Source: Bradyrhizobium australiense
GTDB lineage: Bacteria > Pseudomonadota > Alphaproteobacteria > Rhizobiales > Xanthobacteraceae
Direction: 5' to 3'
Assembly (NCBI RefSeq): GCF_013114825.1
Contig: NZ_JAAVLX010000007.1
Coordinates: 1-64,000 of the forward strand
DNA: 64,000 nt
Position 1 is the first letter of the stretch. The number at the start of each line of letters is the position of its first letter. Under the pieces are notes generated by a model, which saw only the letters and a program-made list of their open reading frames with translations, did not search any database and was not told where the DNA came from. Of this stretch, positions 8,945 to 18,500 are shown piece after piece. The translations under genes and the position numbers were made by a program.

Positions 8945-9445
8945 TCAACGGATCATGAAAGTCGGCAGGAGCTGCAAAGGCAGACCAAGCGCGTAAGGAA
9001 ACAAAAGAGCGCAAAACGCCGTCAGGCAGGCGCCGACGATCAGCGTTTCTATCCACCGCGTCTCCGCAGTTCCGCATGCCGAGATTAAAAAGCTTGTCAT
9101 GGCCGCGAAGATCATTCCCATCGGCCGGATCGTAAGGGCAAACGACAGGATCGCCAGCGACACAAACAGAGGACCCCGCCAGTGATATCTCGCAAGGTGG
9201 GCGCCTTCGGTCAAAATGCCGACGAGGGTGACGGCCGCGCCCAGCCCCAGCAGCAGAAATCCGAACATCCGCGGCGCCGTGCCGGCACCGAACGAAAATC
9301 CGCGCATGCCCTGCAGGTCGCTCGACGCCCATAAGGCGAACAGCGCGATACCCATCAGGGCGAGACCGCCGATAAAATCCTGCGGGCCGCGAACCCATTT
9401 CGGCATGATAGATTCCACCGGCGCATGGCTCGGCATGTCGTTCAT
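8945..9445 (-). CDS. tripartite tricarboxylate transporter, small membrane subunit TctB
   Basis: This is the small membrane subunit of the TctCBA transporter. From the chosen ATG the protein has 166 residues with four predicted membrane segments, the usual TctB topology, starting around FIGGLALMGIALFALWAS. A TTG lies six codons upstream, but the ATG at 9445 is preceded by an ideal GGAGGAGAGATCG ribosome site. It is the first gene of the transporter operon and is preceded by a hairpin leader (9464-9484). Confidence 0.85.
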   Translation of the reverse strand: MNDMPSHAPVESIMPKWVRGPQDFIGGLALMGIALFALWASSDLQGMRGFSFGAGTAPRMFGFLLLGLGAAVTLVGILTEGAHLARYHWRGPLFVSLAILSFALTIRPMGMIFAAMTSFLISACGTAETRWIETLIVGACLTAFCALLFPYALGLPLQLLPTFMIR

Positions 9446-9463
9446 CGATCTCTCCTCCCCCAA

Positions 9464-9484
9464 AAGCGGGCTTATCGCCCGCTT
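9464..9484. promoter_or_regulatory. hairpin in the tctB leader
   Basis: An 8-bp stem (AAGCGGGC / GCCCGCTT) with a 5-base loop ends a few bases before the tctB ribosome site and is followed on the minus strand by TTTT. It could attenuate transcription or expose the ribosome site, but no known riboswitch is recognised. Confidence 0.45.
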
Positions 9485-9897
9485 GTTTGGATAACCTGGA
9501 TGCTTGTCCCGGAAACTGCCTAGCGATTTTCCTCACACAACGCCAGCAAAACCCCAACCACTCCAGAGCTGGTTGGTAAATGAAACCGCCAAAGCCGCTA
9601 TAGGCCCCGCAAAAAGCGCACGGATCGCAACCATTGCGGTTGGCGCACTGCAACACCCGCGAGCGGATAGCCCATCACGTGACGAACTGCGCGTTTCGCT
9701 TGAGCGAGCACCGGGAGATGACGGGCATTGCGGCGACCTGCGCATAATTCGTGCAATGGACGTGAATGGTACGTTTCGGGAATCGTCGAATTTGTGTCGA
9801 AACCGCAATCCGGCGACATCAAACCGAAAGTCCAGACCGTATTCTCGTCCCGTTCGGCTCCCGCGGCCCTATTTTTCTCCAAACTTGCACCCTATAT
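9485..9897. other. intergenic region between tctB and ssrA
   Basis: About 410 bp without a recognisable gene. It should contain the promoter of the minus-strand tctBAC unit. A sequence TTGCACCCTATATT at about 9883-9896, immediately before the tmRNA acceptor piece, could carry the ssrA promoter. Short open frames here show no family resemblance. Confidence 0.5.
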
Positions 9898-10220
9898 TGG
9901 GGGTGCCGGTTCGCCGGCTATGGAAATAAATGACCGTCGCAATAAACCATTCGGACCCGGGGGCAGTACCCGGCGCCTCCACCCAAGCCCACCCGCCCGT
10001 GGTGGGTTTCGGCGGGGGCGAACCAGGATCGACGAGGGCGTAAAGGACGAGTTTTTTCCCGGTATTGTTCCGCCGTTATCGGGCTATGCAATAGTTGCAA
10101 ACGACAACTATGCTCCGGTTGCTCAGGCTGCGTAACGCAGTTTGAAAGACCACTCTAAAGTCCTAGCGGGTTAAGCTCCGTTAGGCGGGGTTCGGAGGCA
10201 CCTGGCAACAGAAGCCTCCA
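9898..10220 (+). ncRNA. ssrA: two-piece (circularly permuted) tmRNA
   Basis: The gene has the alphaproteobacterial permuted order. The acceptor piece comes first: its T arm around GGACCCGGGGGCAGTACCCGG leads to CGCCTCCACC, ending near 9983. A short spacer hairpin (9-bp stem, about 9985-10007) follows and should be removed. The coding piece starts at 10014 with GGGGGCG, which pairs with CGCCTCC of the acceptor stem. The tag frame is GCA (resume codon, 10097) to TAA (10135) and encodes ANDNYAPVAQAA. The 3' end is taken at the GGAGGC/GCCTCC hairpin at 10194-10219; outer ends are approximate. The terminal A of CCA is not encoded (ACCC). tmRNA rescues stalled ribosomes and tags products for ClpXP. 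Confidence 0.93.
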
Positions 10221-10364
10221 CTTTATTCTTTTCATTTCCGGCCGACGGAGCCTTGCTGCAAATTCGATCCGTCGTGCCTGCTGACCTGCGGCTCCCGCCG
10301 GGGTAGCATAACGGCAAAGGGGCGAGTCGGGGGACCGGCGGCCATCCAACGTAACAGGACGACC

Positions 10365-10880
10365 ATGGCGACCGATCACATCCGTTATGACGTGCTGGCG
10401 CGCGACGCGCTGCGCGGCGTGCTGCGCCGTGTGCTGGCCGACGCCGCCGAACACGGCCTTCCCGGCGAGCATCATTTCTTCATCACCTTCCTGTCCACCG
10501 CCGACGGCGTGAAGCTGTCGCCGCGGCTCCTGGCGCAATATCCGGAAGAGATGACGATCATCCTGCAGCATCAGTTCTGGGATCTGGTGGTGACGGAGGA
10601 TCGCTTCGAGGTCGGCCTGTCGTTCAGCGGCATCCCCGAGCGGCTGGTGGTGCCGTTTGCGGCAATCAAGAGCTTCCTCGATCCCTCGGTGCAGTTCGGC
10701 CTGCAATTCGAGCCGTCGGAAACCGCGACCGAGGCACCGACGGCGAAGCTGCCGGCGGCTCCCGCCGCTTCTGCCCTGCCCGTCCCCGCGCCGGAGCCCG
10801 CCGCGGAAAGCAAGGACGAGCCGGCGAAGACGAGCGAAGGCGCGGAAGTGGTGCGGCTGGATCGTTTCCGCAAGAAATAA
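10365..10880 (+). CDS. sspB: SspB-type ClpXP adaptor protein
   Basis: SspB binds the ssrA tag and tethers tagged proteins to ClpXP. The 171-residue protein has an N-terminal folded SspB domain (about residues 1-115, with HHFFITFLST, LSPRLLAQYPEEMTIILQHQFWDL and the SFSGIPERLVVPFAAIKSF strand region), then an Ala/Pro/Glu-rich flexible linker. It ends in a conserved basic peptide, EVVRLDRFRKK, the expected ClpX-docking tail. An AGGA site precedes the ATG. It lies 144 bp after ssrA, so the tag and its adaptor are neighbours. Confidence 0.92.
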   Translation: MATDHIRYDVLARDALRGVLRRVLADAAEHGLPGEHHFFITFLSTADGVKLSPRLLAQYPEEMTIILQHQFWDLVVTEDRFEVGLSFSGIPERLVVPFAAIKSFLDPSVQFGLQFEPSETATEAPTAKLPAAPAASALPVPAPEPAAESKDEPAKTSEGAEVVRLDRFRKK

Positions 10881-10952
10881 TCCAAGCGCGAGAAACTCCG
10901 CCACGCTGTAGTGTAAGCGTTCCGCCCTTTCACGGCGCAACGGACATTACGC

Positions 10953-12368
10953 ATGGCTCGATCAGAAACATCTGGAAACAAATCTACCCGCAGTGAGACC
11001 GACAGTTTTGGTTCGATCGACGTTGCCGCCGATCGCTATTGGGGCGCGCAAACCGAACGCTCACGGCAGAATTTCAAGATCGGCCAGGACCGCATGCCGA
11101 TCGCGATCGTCCATGCGCTCGGTCTCGTCAAGCTTGCCGCCGCCCAAACCAACCGGGAACTCGGATTGCTCGATGCACGCAGAGCCAGCGCCATCATCCG
11201 CGCCGCGCGCGAGGTGATCGAAGGCAAGCTCGACGATCATTTTCCCCTGGTCGTCTGGCAGACCGGCTCGGGCACCCAGACCAACATGAACCTCAACGAG
11301 GTGATCGCCAACCGCGCCAACCAGATGCTGGGCGGCGAACTCGGCGCCAAGAAGCCGGTTCATCCCAACGACCACGTCAACATGAGTCAGTCGTCGAACG
11401 ATTCATTTCCGACAGCGATGCATGTCGCTGCCGCCGGACGCATCGCCGCCGACCTGATTCCGGCGCTCGACGAGTTGCATCGCGAATTGCGCAAGAAGGA
11501 AAAGGCGTTCGCCAAGATCGTCAAGATCGGGAGAACCCACACCCAGGACGCAACGCCATTGACGCTGGGGCAGGAATTTTCGGGCTATGCCGCGCAGGTC
11601 GAGAGCGGGATCGCGCGGCTGCGAACCTCGGTGAAGGAACTGTTCCCGCTGGCACAAGGCGGCACCGCGGTTGGAACCGGTCTCAATTCGAAGCCGAAAT
11701 TTGCAAAGCTGTTCGCCAAGCATGTCGCGAAAATCACAAAACTGCCCTTCACCAGCGCGCCCAACAAGTTCGAGGCGCTGGCTTCCAACGATGCCTATGT
11801 GCTGGTGCATGGCGCGATCAATTCGGTCGCGACCGGCCTGTTCAAGATCGCCAACGACATTCGCCTGTTGGGCTCGGGCCCGCGTTCCGGTCTCGGAGAA
11901 TTGATCCTGCCGGAAAACGAACCGGGCTCGTCGATCATGCCCGGCAAGGTCAATCCGACCCAGTGCGAAGCCATGACCATGGTTTGCTGTCAGGTGTTCG
12001 GTAACCAGACCGCCGTCACCGTCGCGGGCAGCCAGGGGCATTTCGAATTGAATGTTTACAAACCCGTATTGGCATATTGTATGATGCATTCCATTCAACT
12101 GCTGTCGGACGCGGCGCGCTCGTTCACCGAACATTGCGTGGTCGGCATCCGCGCCGACGAAAAGCGAATCCGCGAATTGATGGAGCGCTCGCTGATGCTG
12201 GTTACGGCACTGGCTCCCAAGATCGGATACGACAACGCGGCGAAGGTCGCCAAATCGGCGCACGCGCGCGGGACAACGTTGAAGGAAGAGGCTGTGCGCC
12301 TCGGGTTTGTGGACGCCGCCGAGTTCGAACGCCTAGTGCAGCCGGACAAAATGACACACCCGGGCTGA
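10953..12368 (+). CDS. fumC: class II fumarate hydratase
   Basis: The enzyme interconverts fumarate and malate in the TCA cycle as a cytosolic homotetramer without an iron-sulfur cluster. The 471-residue length fits class II fumarases. Signatures are SGTQTNMNLNEV near residues 107-118, GRTHTQDATP near 193 (catalytic His) and the superfamily signature GSSIMPGKVNPTQ near 326-338. An N-terminal extension of about 15 residues rich in Ser/Thr is a little longer than usual, so a slightly later start is possible. It reads away from sspB and is followed by DUF4169 and RHH genes. Confidence 0.96.
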   Translation: MARSETSGNKSTRSETDSFGSIDVAADRYWGAQTERSRQNFKIGQDRMPIAIVHALGLVKLAAAQTNRELGLLDARRASAIIRAAREVIEGKLDDHFPLVVWQTGSGTQTNMNLNEVIANRANQMLGGELGAKKPVHPNDHVNMSQSSNDSFPTAMHVAAAGRIAADLIPALDELHRELRKKEKAFAKIVKIGRTHTQDATPLTLGQEFSGYAAQVESGIARLRTSVKELFPLAQGGTAVGTGLNSKPKFAKLFAKHVAKITKLPFTSAPNKFEALASNDAYVLVHGAINSVATGLFKIANDIRLLGSGPRSGLGELILPENEPGSSIMPGKVNPTQCEAMTMVCCQVFGNQTAVTVAGSQGHFELNVYKPVLAYCMMHSIQLLSDAARSFTEHCVVGIRADEKRIRELMERSLMLVTALAPKIGYDNAAKVAKSAHARGTTLKEEAVRLGFVDAAEFERLVQPDKMTHPG

Positions 12369-12639
12369 TCGCCGCATCCGCCCCCCCGGGAAACTACGGA
12401 TGAGAGATATAAATTATGGACCATGGCTGAAGAATGAGGTGGATCATCTATCGCCGTTGTGTTGGCGCATGGTAAGAGCAGTACTTATTCGGTTTTCGCA
12501 GAGCGAAATGTATTTTTGATGCTATCAGAGGCGGCAGACGGGGATTCCGAATGACCATCCAATTTGCCTGCGCACGACGCGACGTTTTTCCGCCCCATGA
12601 ATCATCATGTCTTCGAGTCGCCGGATGATGGAGCCGAGC

Positions 12640-12828
12640 ATGGGAGACGTGATCAATCTGAAGCGATTCAAGAAGCGTAACGAACGGGAACAATCGGCAA
12701 AGCAAGCCGATGCCAACCGCGCACGCTTTGGCCGGACCAAGGCCGAACGCGCGCTCGATGAACATCGCAAGGATCGCGCCGGCGATTTTCTGGACCAGCA
12801 CAAGCTCGAGGACGGAGACGCATCATGA
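12640..12828 (+). CDS. DUF4169 family small protein
   Basis: This 62-residue highly charged protein starts with the conserved DUF4169 opening MGDVINLKRFKKR and continues as one predicted helix rich in Arg, Lys, Glu and Ala. The function is unknown. An upstream in-frame ATG exists at 12607, but the family N-terminus and a GGAG site point to 12640. Its stop overlaps the start of the next gene by 4 bp (ATGA), so the pair is translationally coupled. Confidence 0.85.
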   Translation: MGDVINLKRFKKRNEREQSAKQADANRARFGRTKAERALDEHRKDRAGDFLDQHKLEDGDAS

Positions 12829-13082
12829 AGTCGCCCGTCGTCAAACGCTCGATCGTCGTTGCCGGTCACAAAACCAGCGTCAGCCTCGAAGAAGCCTTCT
12901 GGAACGGCATGAAGGAAATCTCGGGCCTGCGGAACATGACGCTGTCCGAACTGGTCGGCGAGATCGACAGCAATCGCCAGCAGGGGAATCTGTCCTCGGC
13001 GATCCGCCTCTTCGTGCTCGATTATTTCCGTACTCGCGCCATGCCGGCCGCCGCGCCGGATGCGCCGCGGCCGCAGGCCTAA
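12825..13082 (+). CDS. ribbon-helix-helix domain protein
   Basis: The 85-residue protein matches the RHH_4-type family: a beta strand KRSIVVAGHKTSVSLEEAFW, then two helices (LSELVGEIDS, then LSSAIRLFVLDYFR), followed by a short Ala/Pro tail. Ribbon-helix-helix dimers usually bind DNA, but no target is known. It is coupled to the DUF4169 gene by a 4-bp overlap and follows fumC. Confidence 0.85.
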   Translation: MKSPVVKRSIVVAGHKTSVSLEEAFWNGMKEISGLRNMTLSELVGEIDSNRQQGNLSSAIRLFVLDYFRTRAMPAAAPDAPRPQA

Positions 13083-13136
13083 GCCTCGATCAGGCGAGCG
13101 CGTCGCGACCGCGCCCGCCCTGCTCCATCGCGACGC

Positions 13137-13712
13137 TCAATAAATGAGTCCCGTGCCGGGTGGCTTTTCAAGCGCCGCGGCGAGCGACCGATACTCCTCG
13201 CAGCCCGTGCCGCAAATCGCCGCGATCCGGGTCAGATGATACGACGCCTGGTCGCGATTGCCCTGCTCGATCTGCCATAGGCCGTAATACTGCCAGGTCA
13301 GCACGTGGTTCGGGTCCGCCTTCAACGCGCGCTCGTACCAAACTTGCGACAGCCTGTAGTCGCCGAGCTTGCGATAGGAATAGCCGATCAGATTGGCGAC
13401 ATCAGCGTTGTCGTCACGGCCGAGCGTCTTTAGCTGCTCGATGGCACCAGCATAGTCGTTGCGCTCATAGATCGTCGCATGCGCGGTGCGGTACGCTTGC
13501 CTAAACGCCGCATCGTCGGAGCTCGACTGTTTGGTGGCTTTCTTCTTCGATTTCGAGGTCGACTTGGGAGCGGACCTCGTGTCCGGCGGGGGCGGGGTGG
13601 CCGAAGGCGGGTCACCGCCGCCTCCCGCGGCAAAGGCTGGAACGGATGGCGATGCGATCAGAGCCACCGAAAACAGTGCCAGCGTTGCGAGCTTGATAGC
13701 CGACTTCGTCAT
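13137..13712 (-). CDS. secreted tetratricopeptide-repeat protein
   Basis: The 191-residue protein has a signal peptide ending near PAFA (about residue 28), a Pro/Ser/Lys-rich linker (about 30-65, with KSTSKSKKK), and at least two TPR units in the second half (DYAGAIEQLKTLGRDDNADVANLIGY and the following YRLSQVWYERALKADPNH). It is probably a periplasmic scaffold; no partner is evident. A GGAGG site precedes the chosen ATG; the frame remains open 11 codons further upstream. Confidence 0.75.
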   Translation of the reverse strand: MTKSAIKLATLALFSVALIASPSVPAFAAGGGGDPPSATPPPPDTRSAPKSTSKSKKKATKQSSSDDAAFRQAYRTAHATIYERNDYAGAIEQLKTLGRDDNADVANLIGYSYRKLGDYRLSQVWYERALKADPNHVLTWQYYGLWQIEQGNRDQASYHLTRIAAICGTGCEEYRSLAAALEKPPGTGLIY

Positions 13713-13999
13713 GCGAACCTCCGGTTTTCCTGTGAGCGAATCCATGGTCCAGCCGGAGGTAGGACCCCGCCATGCGTGAAGTATTCCCGCAAGGCCGCGC
13801 GCAAGCCATTTGCGCCCTGCCTAGCTGGACGAATGACGGCAAAGCGTATCTAATTGATGGTCATTGCAGTTCCCCGAAAGGCGGGCGAACCCCGACGAAG
13901 ACCGGCCGAAGAAGACCCATCGAGAACCCCTGGAGAGAGAAATGGATATCGCAAAGCTCACAAAGCCTCGCGACCTCGGTCCATTTTCGGAAGCTCTCC

Positions 14000-15577
14000 A
14001 TGCCTGCCTTTCTCGTCCTGGATTCTATCTCCCTCGCCACACCTGACCGACGCCCGCTGTTCGATGGACTGACGCTTGCCATAGGGCGCGAGTGCACCGG
14101 CCTCGTCGGCCGCAACGGCTGCGGTAAATCCACATTGCTGCGCCTGATCGCAGGCGAGATCGAACCTGCCGGCGGCTCGCTGCAACGCATAGGCTCGATC
14201 GGCATGCTCGCGCAACTGACCGATGAACGGCTGATGGCCGGCGAGGCGCTCGGCGTCGCGAGCGGTCTCGCCCGCCTGCGCCGGCTCGAACGCGGCGAAG
14301 GATCGATCGATGACGCAGCGGAGGCGGATTGGACGCTGGAAGCGCGGATACAGGCAGCGCTGGCCGAAGCCGGACTGCCGTCGCTGCCGCTGGATCGCCC
14401 GATCGCTTCGTTGAGTGGCGGCGAGCGAACGCGCCTCGCGCTGGCGCGCCTTTTGATCGAGGCACCGGATGTCCTGCTATTGGACGAGCCGACCAACAAT
14501 CTCGATACCGATGGACGGCAGGCCGTTGCGCAACTGATCGAACGCTGGCAGGGCGGCGTCCTCGTCGCCAGCCACGACCGCGCGCTGCTCGAACGCGTCG
14601 ACCGAATCGTCGAACTGGCGCCGGTCGGCGTCACCCAATTCGGCGGCGCGTGGCGCGCCTTTGCCGAAGCGCGTGAGGCGTCGCGCGCCCGCGCCGCCGA
14701 TGACCTCGACCGCGCCTCGGATGCCCTGCGCAACACCGCGCGCGCCCTGCAGAAGGCGCGGGAAAAGAAGGCGCGCCGCGACAAGGTCGGCCGCGCCTGG
14801 CGCGCCAAGGGCGTCGAGGACAAGATGTTCATGGACCGCGAGAAGGAACGCGCCGAGAACAGCGCCGCGCGCGAAAGCGGGCTCGCCAGCCGCCTGCTCA
14901 GCGAGCGCACCGAAGCGCTGGAAATGGCCAAGGCGCACGTCGAGATCCTGACGCCGCTTTCGATAGAATTGCCGCGCACCCATCTGCCCTCGGGCCGCGA
15001 ACTCATCGCCTTTCGGGACGTGGTGATGGCTTTTGGGAAACGTCATCTGTTCGGACCGCTATCGTTCGACGTTCGCGGACCCGAGCGGATCGCCATCCGC
15101 GGCGCCAACGGTTCGGGCAAGACCACCTTGTTCCGCCTGCTCACCGGTGAGCTGAAACCGGCGAGCGGCGATATCAGCCGCCTCACCGACCGCATTGCGG
15201 TGCTCGATCAGCACATCGGCCTGCTCGATCCCGCAGCGAGCATTCTCGACAATCTGCGCCGCCTCAATCCGGAGCTCTCGGCCAACGCGGCGCACGCCAC
15301 CTTGGCCCGGTTTGCGTTCCGCAACAACGCGGCGCTGCAGATTGCTGCTACCCTCAGCGGCGGCGAGCGGCTGCGCGCGGGCCTGGCCTGCGTCTTTGCG
15401 CGACCGCAGCCGCCCTTTCTCCTGCTGCTGGACGAGCCGACGAACCATCTCGACCTCGCCTCGATCGAGGAGTTGGAGAACGCGCTGAAAGGATTCGATG
15501 GCGCGCTGATCGCGGTCAGCCACGACGAGGCCTTTCTGAAGGAAATCGGAATCGGGCGGCAGATCGTACTCGTCTAA
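14000..15577 (+). CDS. ABC-F family ATP-binding protein
   Basis: This is a soluble ABC-F protein with two ATPase domains and no membrane part, a class that acts on ribosomes. The 525-residue protein has Walker A GRNGCGKST at 37-45, signature LSGGE at 138-142 and DEPTNNLD at 162-169. A charged Arg/Lys/Ala-rich linker spans about 225-315. The second domain has GANGSGKTT at 368-376 and its own LSGGER and DEPTNHLD. The open frame extends 76 codons upstream without family resemblance, and the ATG at 14000 follows GGAAG. Its TAA overlaps the convergent AsmA gene stop. Confidence 0.88.
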   Translation: MPAFLVLDSISLATPDRRPLFDGLTLAIGRECTGLVGRNGCGKSTLLRLIAGEIEPAGGSLQRIGSIGMLAQLTDERLMAGEALGVASGLARLRRLERGEGSIDDAAEADWTLEARIQAALAEAGLPSLPLDRPIASLSGGERTRLALARLLIEAPDVLLLDEPTNNLDTDGRQAVAQLIERWQGGVLVASHDRALLERVDRIVELAPVGVTQFGGAWRAFAEAREASRARAADDLDRASDALRNTARALQKAREKKARRDKVGRAWRAKGVEDKMFMDREKERAENSAARESGLASRLLSERTEALEMAKAHVEILTPLSIELPRTHLPSGRELIAFRDVVMAFGKRHLFGPLSFDVRGPERIAIRGANGSGKTTLFRLLTGELKPASGDISRLTDRIAVLDQHIGLLDPAASILDNLRRLNPELSANAAHATLARFAFRNNAALQIAATLSGGERLRAGLACVFARPQPPFLLLLDEPTNHLDLASIEELENALKGFDGALIAVSHDEAFLKEIGIGRQIVLV

Positions 15578-18500
15578 TTGGAGCGCGGCGGCGGATTGGC
15601 GACCTGAGGCGTCAGCGCCAGCGGCGGACGCGGCTTTAGCCTGGCGGCGCCGGGCGCAGGCCTGACGTCGATCGGCGGCGGCAGCGGCGCAACCTGCGGC
15701 TGACCTGCGACGGGCGCCGGCGGCGCATTGACGACGGGCGGACGCGGCGCGGTCATCTTCTTCGGAGGCCGCCGGGGGTCGCGGCCGCCCTTTGGGGGCA
15801 CCGGCGCGATCGGCGCCGCCTCAGGAATCGGCAACTGCCCCTCCATAGGCAGCACGATTGGCGGTGGCGCCGCCGGCGGCGGCTCGCCGCGCTCGATGGC
15901 ATCGAGTCTTCGGGTTTCGTGATCGATCGCGCGCACCGCGAGCCACGACGACAATGCGGCAACGTCGACGCTGCGCGTGAGCGTGTCCGGCGTACCCACG
16001 GCAAGCAGTTGGATTTCCGGGCGCCCGGCCGTCATGGTCAGCGAAAGGGCAGCGCGGATATCGGCCTGATCGGCGGCAATATCGTATCCGCCGGAGACGA
16101 TCGCCCGTACGCCGTTGGCATCCAGCGTCGTCGCGCCCACGCGAAGCCGGCCGTCCCTGATGGTGAATGGGATTTGCGCGGAAGCGACCGCAAGCGCGCC
16201 GGCAGGTAACGCGGATTCGACGATCTGCTTCAATCGGACGTCGTCCTTGGCCTGCCCGCTGTCATTGGCGCGGACCGCCACTTCGAAGGCGCGCGGATCG
16301 AGGCCGGAAATTCTGGCCGCCTCCAGCGTCAGCGTTCCGCTGCCGGACAGCGCGCCCGCCAGCGCCGAGGCGCTGCGGCCCTGGCTCGTCAGCGTCATCT
16401 GCATCGAGGCGCGGCCGGCAGGCATCACGAGATTGCGATAGCGCAGCGCCGTGCCGTCGACACCGGAGAGTTGGACGCTCGCATTCAAGGCAATTCCGTT
16501 GGCGCCCGGCCTTGCATCGACCGTGGCGGTGACATCGCCGCCGCCGATCTTGGCTTTGATATCCTCGAAGGTCAGCGACTGGCCGTCGCTCTTGACCACG
16601 CCGCTCAGCGGCTGCAATTCGCTTCCGCCCGGAAGTTGGCCGCGTAGCGCCTGAAACGCGATCCTGCCGCGCCAGCCTTTCACAAGCCCGGTGCCGAGCG
16701 GCTCGGCAGCATTATGCCCGGCCGCACCGAGCGCCAGGGCAAAAGCGGGCGCCAGCGCGAGCTGCTCAGCGCCGATTTCACCCTCGACCTCCTTCTCCTC
16801 GCCGAGCGTCACCGCGACTTGGCCGCGCAGCCGCGAGCCGCCGACGCTGCTGTCGAGATCGTCGAAGGTGAGCCGGTTGCCGGCGAGTTGCACGCGCGAG
16901 GACAAGCCAATGTTCTGCGCCAGCGTATCCGCCGGCTTCAGATCGAGCAGCGGTCCGAAATCGGCGCTGCGAACTTTCAGTCCGAGAACTGCCTTCGCCT
17001 CCTGCGCCCATGGTTCAGCGGAGCCTTCCGCTTCGGCATCGAGTCCGATTCCCGAGATCTTTGCCTTGAGCCGCAATGGCGCACCCCATGCCCCCGTCGC
17101 GGTGCCCTCGAATTGCGCGGGGCCATCGCCCGCCGTGACGACGCGATCGAGGCTGAGCAATGCCAGCAAGGTGCGACCTTGCTCGGACGACAATTTCGAA
17201 TCAACCCAGACTTCGCTGCGCCCGAGCGCGGTGAGATCGATGCCCTGAATTGCCGCAACGGCTGGTCTGGCGGTGATGGTGGTGATGCCCTTGAGCAGCG
17301 GCGAGTCGAGCTCGGCTGTGGCGCGCGCCTGGACGCGATCGGACTGCCCGGCATTTGTGGTAAGGTCGAGCGCCAGTTTCAGCCGCGCCGGACCCGGGCT
17401 CGCTCCCATCGCGTTGAGCCGCGCCGCCAGCGGCGGTGAAAAGGGAACGATCAGGCTGGTCAGCCGGCCGAGCGAGGCGGCGCTGGAATTGAGCGCGAAC
17501 CATCCGGTCGCGTTGACGCGATCGAAATTGCCCGCGCCGTCCAGCGTCACGCTTTCAAGCTCGCCGATCTTCAATTGCTCGAGCGCTATCTTCGACGGCG
17601 AGTAAGCCAGCCTGGCGAGCAGCGGACTGAGCTCCTGCCCAGCGGAGCTGGCGCGGCCGATATCGAGCGAAAGCTTTCCCTCGTCCGGCCACTCGCCTTG
17701 CGGGCCCGCCAGCGATCGCGCAAAAGCCGTGGCGGCATCGAGATCGAGGCGCGCCGCCTTCAGGTCGGCATCGATCCGGGAGCCGTGATCGGCTTGCCGG
17801 TGCGACACCATCACTCGCCCCTCCACCGTGCCGCCATCGATGTCGGCCTTCATGGTGTCGATCGCAAAGCCTTCGGGCGCCACCGTGATGTCGCCGCGCA
17901 GGCGCAGCGGCTTTTGGCTGCGATAAGTGCTGTCGCCGCGGCCCTGCAGCCAGGTCAAGAGCGCGTCGGGATCGGAGGACTCGATGCTGAGCGCGGCCTT
18001 GAACCGGTCCGGCACGTCGCTCTTCGCTCCGGCCTCGCTGAGCGAAACTTTGGTGGCGCCTGGCGCGCGAAACTCCAGCCTGTGGACGCGCCAGGACCTG
18101 GCATCGCCTTCGAGCTCGGCAGTGATGTCCTGCAATGGGCGTCCGCCGAGGATGACCTGCTCGGAGGCGAATTCGATTTGCGCAAGGATCGGCAGATGCG
18201 GAATGACTGATGTGAGCGCCTGCAGCACCGGCAACGCGCGAGCCGGCTCAGTCGAATTGTCCTTGGCACTTTCTTTGGCATTTTCCTTGGCGACGAACCT
18301 GTCGGCATCGAGCTGACGCGCCGATAGCGCCGCACGCAACAGCGGCGCCGCACCGAAACGGATGTCACCGCTGCCTGCAAGTTTCAGCGCGCGCTCCTCG
18401 GCGCCATAGGTCACCTCGACCTGTTCAAGTCGCGCCACCGAATAATCGGCCTTGACCTTCGCGGCGATGCGCCACGGCGGTTCATCGCCTTTGGCTTTTT

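Noticed and set aside
9728..10135. Open frame of 135 codons ending in ANDNYAPVAQAA
   Set aside because: The last codons are the tmRNA tag; the rest crosses the acceptor RNA and spacer. It is not a separate protein gene.
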